Positions 42,043-45,803 of a stretch of 45,803 nucleotides of DNA are shown here, one piece after another; within the stretch, counting starts at the first letter, position 1; every line of letters starts with the position of its first letter. The DNA is from UBA1275 sp002323515. GTDB lineage: Bacteria; Bacteroidota; Rhodothermia; Balneolales; Balneolaceae. Location: NCBI GenBank assembly GCA_964007875.1, contig CAXGAH010000019.1, forward strand, positions 1 to 45,803. Direction: 5' to 3'. The notes under the pieces are model-generated. The model did not search any database. It worked only from the letters and a program-made list of their open reading frames with translations, and had not been told where the DNA came from. The position numbers were made by a program, and so were the translations under genes.

Positions 42043-43353
42043 ATGGCATTAGCAGCAACCACATTAATTGTATTTACCAGTGTAATAGTATTTTTTGTAG
42101 TAATACTACTTCTGGTATCTATTTTGTTAGGAGCGAAATCTGTATTAACTCCATCAGGGCCCGTTCAAATCACAATTAACGGTGAGAAAGAGATTGAGGT
42201 AGCCTCTGGGAGTACTTTATTGAGCACATTGGGTGACAACAAAATCTTTTTACCCTCTGCTTGTGGCGGCGGTGGAACTTGTGTTCAATGTAAGTGTCAG
42301 GTACTCGAGGGTGGTGGAGAGATCCTACCTACAGAAACACCTCATTTTACCCGTGCTGAACAAGCAGATAAATGGAGGCTAGGCTGTCAGGTTAAAGTAA
42401 AAGAAGACATGAATATTCAGATTCCTGAAGAAGTCTTTGGAATTAAGAAATGGCAAGCAAAAGTTGTGTCAAACTTTAATGTGGCTTCATTTATCAAGGA
42501 ATTTATCGTAGAAATTCCTGAGGAAATGGATTACAAAGCGGGTGGATATATTCAGATAGAAATACCGCCATGCGAATTAGATTATAAAAACATTGACATT
42601 ACGGCCCACCCGGAAGAGCACGATACCCCAGATAAATTTCAGCTTGAATGGGATAAATTTGGCCTATGGGATCTCAAAATGAAAAATGAGGAGACGGTAG
42701 AGCGCGCCTACTCAATGGCTAGTTACCCCGCAGAAGGGCGTAAAGTAATGCTTAATGTTCGTATTGCAACTCCACCATGGGATCGAGCAAAAAACGGTTG
42801 GATGGATGTGAACCCAGGTATTGCGTCATCGTATATATTCGATAAGAAACCAGGAGATACGGTGACTATTTCGGGACCTTATGGGGAGTTCTTCATTAAA
42901 GAAGAAACTCAATCAGAAATGTTGTACGTAGGTGGTGGTGCTGGGATGGCTCCTATGCGTTCTCATTTGTATCATCTGTTTAAAACCCTAGAAACGGGAC
43001 GTAAGGTCTCTTACTGGTATGGTGGTCGTTCACGTCGTGAGCTATTCTATCTAGATCACTTTAAACAACTAGAAGACAAGTTCGATAACTTCAAATTCTA
43101 TGTTGTATTATCTGAACCATTCGAGGAAGATAATTGGGTCGAGAAAAAAGATGTAGATGATACAGAAGGCGATGGTTTCTTAGGATTTGTTCACCAAGCA
43201 GTGATAGATCAGTATTTATCTAAGCATTCTGAACCCGAAGAAATAGAATTCTATTTCTGTGGTCCCCCACTTATGAACCAAGCTGTTCAAAAAATGTGTG
43301 ACGATTGGGGAGTGCCCGAAGAGAACGTAGCTTTTGATGACTTTGGCGGATAA
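42043..43353 (+). CDS. nqrF: Na+-translocating NADH:quinone reductase subunit F
   Basis: NqrF accepts hydride from NADH and passes electrons through FAD and a 2Fe-2S cluster. The chosen ATG at 42043 (MALAATTLIVFTSVIVFFVV) gives 436 residues; an upstream in-frame opening inside nqrE is not family-like. One membrane helix (8-29) is followed by the ferredoxin domain with Cys74, Cys80 and Cys83 (ACGGGGTCVQCKCQV) and a fourth cysteine in WRLGCQVKV. The FAD motif is RAYSMASYPAEG. The NADH-binding region is YVGGGAGMAPMRSHLYHL, ending with EFYFCGPPLMNQAV and AFDDFGG. Confidence 0.96.
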   Translation: MALAATTLIVFTSVIVFFVVILLLVSILLGAKSVLTPSGPVQITINGEKEIEVASGSTLLSTLGDNKIFLPSACGGGGTCVQCKCQVLEGGGEILPTETPHFTRAEQADKWRLGCQVKVKEDMNIQIPEEVFGIKKWQAKVVSNFNVASFIKEFIVEIPEEMDYKAGGYIQIEIPPCELDYKNIDITAHPEEHDTPDKFQLEWDKFGLWDLKMKNEETVERAYSMASYPAEGRKVMLNVRIATPPWDRAKNGWMDVNPGIASSYIFDKKPGDTVTISGPYGEFFIKEETQSEMLYVGGGAGMAPMRSHLYHLFKTLETGRKVSYWYGGRSRRELFYLDHFKQLEDKFDNFKFYVVLSEPFEEDNWVEKKDVDDTEGDGFLGFVHQAVIDQYLSKHSEPEEIEFYFCGPPLMNQAVQKMCDDWGVPEENVAFDDFGG

Positions 43354-43364
43354 TATCAACGCGT

Positions 43365-44441
43365 ATGTATAGATTAATGCGAGTAAACGCAGCAAATAGA
43401 AACGGCCTTGTTCGTTTCTATTTTGTTTTAGGGCTATATACGTATCTAATGCTCACAATCACATGCAGCCCGTCTACGGCTTATGAGACCTTACAAGGGC
43501 AAGCCCAGGGATCTACCTATACTTTGCAGTTTGAACTTTCCAAAACTACAGAAACGCAACTGTTGCAAAAGGAGATAGATCAGCTATTATCAAATATTGA
43601 TCAATCAATGAGCACCTATGTGCCAGGTTCAATTATCTCTAAGTTAAACCAATCTGAGGGTGCTTGGGTAAACGTTGACGCTTTATTCATGAGGGTGTTG
43701 GTATCAGCATTAGAAGTGGCAAAAGAAACCGAAGGCGCATTTGATCCTACAATAGGCTCGGTCGTTCAATTATGGGGTTTCGGATTCGATGAAATGCGTG
43801 GGGACATTAGCGACAAAAGTATTCAAGAGGCCCTCTTACGATCTGGCTTTGAACAAATTAATGTGGACACTTTGGAAAGTAGCGTACGTATCCCCAATGG
43901 ATTTTCCATAGATTTTAACGCTATTGCGCAAGGATTTTCGGTGGATACATTGGCCTTATTGTTAGAGTTAAAGGGCATTCAGAATTATATGATAGAATTA
44001 GGTGGAGAAGTTCGTACCGGAGGATATAATGCTCAAGGTGATCATTGGAACATTGGTATTGATCGCCCCATAAACGAATCAGCAACAGGCAGAGAATTGC
44101 AGGCAATTATTTCATTGAAAAATCAATCTCTAGCTACCTCAGGGAATTATCGAAAATTTTGGGTAGACGAACAAACAGGTATCAAATATGCTCATACTAT
44201 TAACCCAAAAACAGGGCGACCAGCGATGAATCAGTTATTAAGTGCTAGTATTGTGCATGCCGAGGCGACCATGGCGGACGCATACGCCACCGCTTGTATG
44301 GTTTGGGGGCATTTAAAATGCATTGAGTTTTTGGAAAATAATGCGGATTATTCAGGAGTACTTGTCTATACCGATGAAGAAGGGAATTGGTTTACTTACT
44401 ACAGCCCGGAGCTCAACATTTCGATGGTTCAGTCTGACTAA
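43365..44441 (+). CDS. apbE: FAD:protein FMN transferase ApbE
   Basis: ApbE attaches FMN to threonines of NqrB and NqrC. The 358 residues include an N-terminal hydrophobic export signal (RFYFVLGLYTYLMLTITC, a poor lipobox ending at a cysteine). The catalytic domain shows GAFDPTIGSVVQLWGFGFDE, SIDFNAIAQGFSVD, IELGGEVRTGG, YAHTINPKTGRPA and EATMADAYATACMVWG, where the ADA aspartate helps bind Mg2+. It is 11 bases downstream of nqrF, so the modifying enzyme is made with its targets. Confidence 0.94.
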   Translation: MYRLMRVNAANRNGLVRFYFVLGLYTYLMLTITCSPSTAYETLQGQAQGSTYTLQFELSKTTETQLLQKEIDQLLSNIDQSMSTYVPGSIISKLNQSEGAWVNVDALFMRVLVSALEVAKETEGAFDPTIGSVVQLWGFGFDEMRGDISDKSIQEALLRSGFEQINVDTLESSVRIPNGFSIDFNAIAQGFSVDTLALLLELKGIQNYMIELGGEVRTGGYNAQGDHWNIGIDRPINESATGRELQAIISLKNQSLATSGNYRKFWVDEQTGIKYAHTINPKTGRPAMNQLLSASIVHAEATMADAYATACMVWGHLKCIEFLENNADYSGVLVYTDEEGNWFTYYSPELNISMVQSD

Positions 44442-44493
44442 GGGTGTTTGGAGTCTTTTTTAGAGTATTTTCTTACTAAACTAATAGTTGTAT

Positions 44494-44748
44494 CTAGACA
44501 AAAGGGCTAAATTCGAGTTCTTCCTTCTTCTGGCTTTGTGTGTTTTTGTCTTCACTTTTACACTTCTGGTCAGGTAGCGCACCGCATAAACTACAAGCCT
44601 CTCCCTCCTCATTAAGAAATGGACTATTGCTTGCGCAGGTACCAGAAAATTCACCATCTTTTTTGGCCCATATTTTAATGGCTATACCGGCAATGGCAAT
44701 ACCTAAAAAGGTAGTAGCTAATAACAGAGTGGCCCAGAATACTTCCAT
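44494..44748 (-). CDS. nqrM: NqrM-like (DUF539) probable Na+-NQR maturation protein
   Basis: An 84-residue protein with one membrane helix (WATLLLATTFLGIAIAGIAI, 5-24) and four cysteines in a short tail: FSGTCASNSPFLNEEGEACS, then LCGALPDQKC (Cys38, 52, 55, 63). This shape matches NqrM, shown in Vibrio to be needed for assembly of active NQR, probably by delivering iron to the NqrD/E centre. Vibrio NqrM lies downstream of apbE on the same strand; here it is convergent. A charged tail of about 20 residues (SEDKNTQSQKKEELEF) is extra. The family call rests on layout and context. Confidence 0.75.
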   Translation of the reverse strand: MEVFWATLLLATTFLGIAIAGIAIKIWAKKDGEFSGTCASNSPFLNEEGEACSLCGALPDQKCKSEDKNTQSQKKEELEFSPFV

Positions 44749-44908
44749 GGATTGATTTTAATGATAAGCTAAATTGAAATAGTAAGTAATAATCGCATTA
44801 TTTATGATAAATGACAATAAAAGCTAGTTATTTATAGTCTGTACAAGGAGTAAAATAGGTGCTTCTCAGTGAACATTTCCCTATATTTATCGTCCATTAA
44901 ATATGTAT

Positions 44909-44982
44909 GCGCCCGTAGCTCAACTGGATAGAGTACCAGGTTTCGGCCCTGGGGGTTGGGGGTTCGAACCCTCCCGGGCGTA
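44909..44982 (+). tRNA. tRNA-Arg (anticodon TCG)
   Basis: The cloverleaf is complete. The acceptor GCGCCCG pairs with CGGGCGT (a terminal G-T), the D arm contains AGCTCAACTGGATAGAG, the anticodon arm CCAGGTTTCGGCCCTGG carries TCG, and the T arm is GGGGGTTCGAACCCTCC. The discriminator base is A. The CCA end is not encoded. It separates the NQR region from unfamiliar genes, and so is a possible integration site. Confidence 0.95.
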
Positions 44983-44993
44983 CAACTAATTTA

Positions 44994-45029
44994 TGCTAAG
45001 TAACATAATTACAGTTATTTAGCATTTTT
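44994..45029 (+). terminator. Intrinsic terminator after tRNA-Arg
   Basis: TGCTAAGTAAC (44994-45004) pairs with GTTATTTAGCA (45014-45024) over eleven positions with one G-T pair, around a nine-base loop, and is followed by TTTTT. It starts 12 bases after the tRNA. The stem is AT-rich, so the terminator is of moderate strength. Confidence 0.65.
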
Positions 45030-45182
45030 ATTTTATAGGAACTGTACAACTTATCTATAGTTAAGAGTGTTTTAGCAATAAATCAAGAGAATAGGATAAG
45101 TTCAGATTTCATTGTATATAGTGTAGTATCAATGTTGATTGGACAATTGAATTCATACAATTAATAATTAAACGGAGTTCAT

Positions 45183-45587
45183 ATGAAATTAGCATCTCTA
45201 ATTACACTTTCGTTTATATTTTTTTTAGGATGTAACCGGTATTGGTTTAACCCTCCAAACCCTATGCAATTCATTACAGAGTTTAATGAATTAACAAATA
45301 GTCATATGTATTCCAAAGCAGATGCTAAACTTGCCGTAACATCCAAAAAATGTAGCTATCTTGAATTACGAGATTATTATTCAGGTGATAGGTTAAATGG
45401 ACTTGAAGAAATGAAGAATGGGGCGATTGGTGTAGATGAATGGGTTAGTTTAGATGGTGGTAATGCTTTTTCCCTAGAAGCCTACAGATGGGTGCCAGCT
45501 GGGGTATCTGTATATGATGGGACAGGTGGGACATCAGCAGAATTAAAAATAGAATTTTATACTATGTCATGTGATGTAAGTGAGTGA
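45183..45587 (+). CDS. Putative lipoprotein of unknown function
   Basis: The 134 residues begin with a lipoprotein-type signal, KLASLITLSFIFFLGC, with the modified cysteine likely at residue 17. The mature part has no family I recognise. It contains two further cysteines (SKKCSYLELRDYY and TMSCDVSE) and aromatic-rich stretches (LEAYRWVPAGVSVYDGTGG). A GGAG sequence lies close upstream of the ATG, a clearer ribosome-binding site than most genes in this window have. It follows tRNA-Arg by 200 bases of apparently empty AT-rich DNA and converges with the last gene. It may be accessory or phage-derived cargo. Confidence 0.65.
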   Translation: MKLASLITLSFIFFLGCNRYWFNPPNPMQFITEFNELTNSHMYSKADAKLAVTSKKCSYLELRDYYSGDRLNGLEEMKNGAIGVDEWVSLDGGNAFSLEAYRWVPAGVSVYDGTGGTSAELKIEFYTMSCDVSE

Positions 45588-45594
45588 ATAAGAA

Positions 45595-45803
45595 TTAATT
45601 CTCACTCATCTGTTCTTTTAGTAGCCTCTGAGTTGTCTCCCAGTCTAAGGTGGATTTAAGTCCACCACTGTTACTGTATTTTTCTACTAGCTTTAAGGTT
45701 TCTTCTGCACCTTCGTAAATACCTTTGGTATAACCATTAGATAACCCTTCCTTTTTACCGATCATATGACCAACAAATAGAGTTATACTGCTAATTAATA
45801 ATA
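45595..45803 (-). CDS. Small membrane protein of unknown function (partial, N-terminus outside window)
   Basis: This open minus-strand frame enters from the window edge and stops at 45595-45597. The visible 68 residues include the end of a hydrophobic helix (LLISSITLFVGHMIGKKEGL), then NGYTKGIYEGAEETLKLVEK and YSNSGGLKSTLDWETTQRLL, ending KEQMSEN. A short N-terminal membrane helix followed by GKKEG and a glycine/charged spacer recalls small membrane proteins common in marine phages, but this is impression only. The stop lies seven bases from the end of the convergent lipoprotein gene. Confidence 0.55.
   Translation of the reverse strand, partial: LLISSITLFVGHMIGKKEGLSNGYTKGIYEGAEETLKLVEKYSNSGGLKSTLDWETTQRLLKEQMSEN

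Noticed and set aside
44540..44755. 71-codon plus-strand frame opposite the NqrM-like gene
   Set aside because: It is the complement of the NqrM-like frame, whose membrane helix and cysteine pattern make biological sense.

Overview
The window is a contiguous piece of bacterial chromosome. It reads like a marine member of the Bacteroidota / Rhodothermota / Balneolota group, with Balneolales or Rhodothermales the likeliest guess. The reasons are the rpmB-rpmG-DUF4295 (bL38-type) ribosomal cluster, a bS16 with a very long acidic tail, a DUF5522-type cysteine protein, a complete Na+-NQR operon with apbE and an NqrM-like gene, and mostly weak Shine-Dalgarno signals. The taxonomic call is inference from gene content only.

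Layout. 1-4.6 kb: start of a probable rimM, then rpsP and ffh on the minus strand, then fabI-ruvC-ruvA on the plus strand. 4.6-10.0 kb: a PhoB/PhoR-type two-component pair, a mannose-1-phosphate guanylyltransferase, a convergent minus-strand group (PhnP-like metallo-hydrolase, 103-aa unknown, outer-membrane-type protein) and a glutathione peroxidase. 10.1-11.84 kb: a small AT-rich island of unfamiliar short genes, bounded on the left by a degenerate copy of the first 24 bases of tRNA-Asp and on the right by the intact tRNA-Asp. This is the clearest mobile-element scar. 11.9-20.1 kb: mnmG-rsmG with three parS-like palindromes, a WYL regulator, then gyrB-gyrA on the minus strand. This set suggests proximity to the replication origin. 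20.3-24.5 kb: rpmB-rpmG-bL38, a terminator, then yqeY-cvpA-tyrS-xth-marR packed as an operon. 24.6-33.7 kb: uvrB, a fused chorismate mutase/prephenate dehydrogenase, and a patchwork of metabolic genes (VOC protein, DUF1643, TlpA-like thioredoxin, nitroreductase, proline dehydrogenase). Three degenerating genes lie among them: an AraC tail, an ORF broken by one stop codon, and a multiply frameshifted DUF4097-like gene. 33.8-37.1 kb: xseB-dxs-queA. 37.3-44.75 kb: nqrABCDEF-apbE and a convergent NqrM-like gene. 44.9-45.8 kb: tRNA-Arg(TCG), a lipoprotein of unknown function and the 3' part of a small membrane protein; these last two look like accessory or phage-derived cargo.

How the genes work together. 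Most of the window is housekeeping: translation (bS16, bL28, bL33, bL38, TyrRS, tRNAs, MnmG, RsmG, QueA, SRP), DNA topology and repair (gyrase, RuvAC, UvrB, ExoIII, XseB), lipid and isoprenoid synthesis (FabI, Dxs) and a sodium-pumping respiratory complex with its flavinylation enzyme and probable Fe-S maturation factor. The features most worth follow-up are the tRNA-Asp island, the parS cluster inside mnmG/rsmG, the decaying genes between 28 and 33.7 kb, and the repeat-bearing tail of bS16. I saw no CRISPR array, no rRNA, and no recognisable transposase or integrase.
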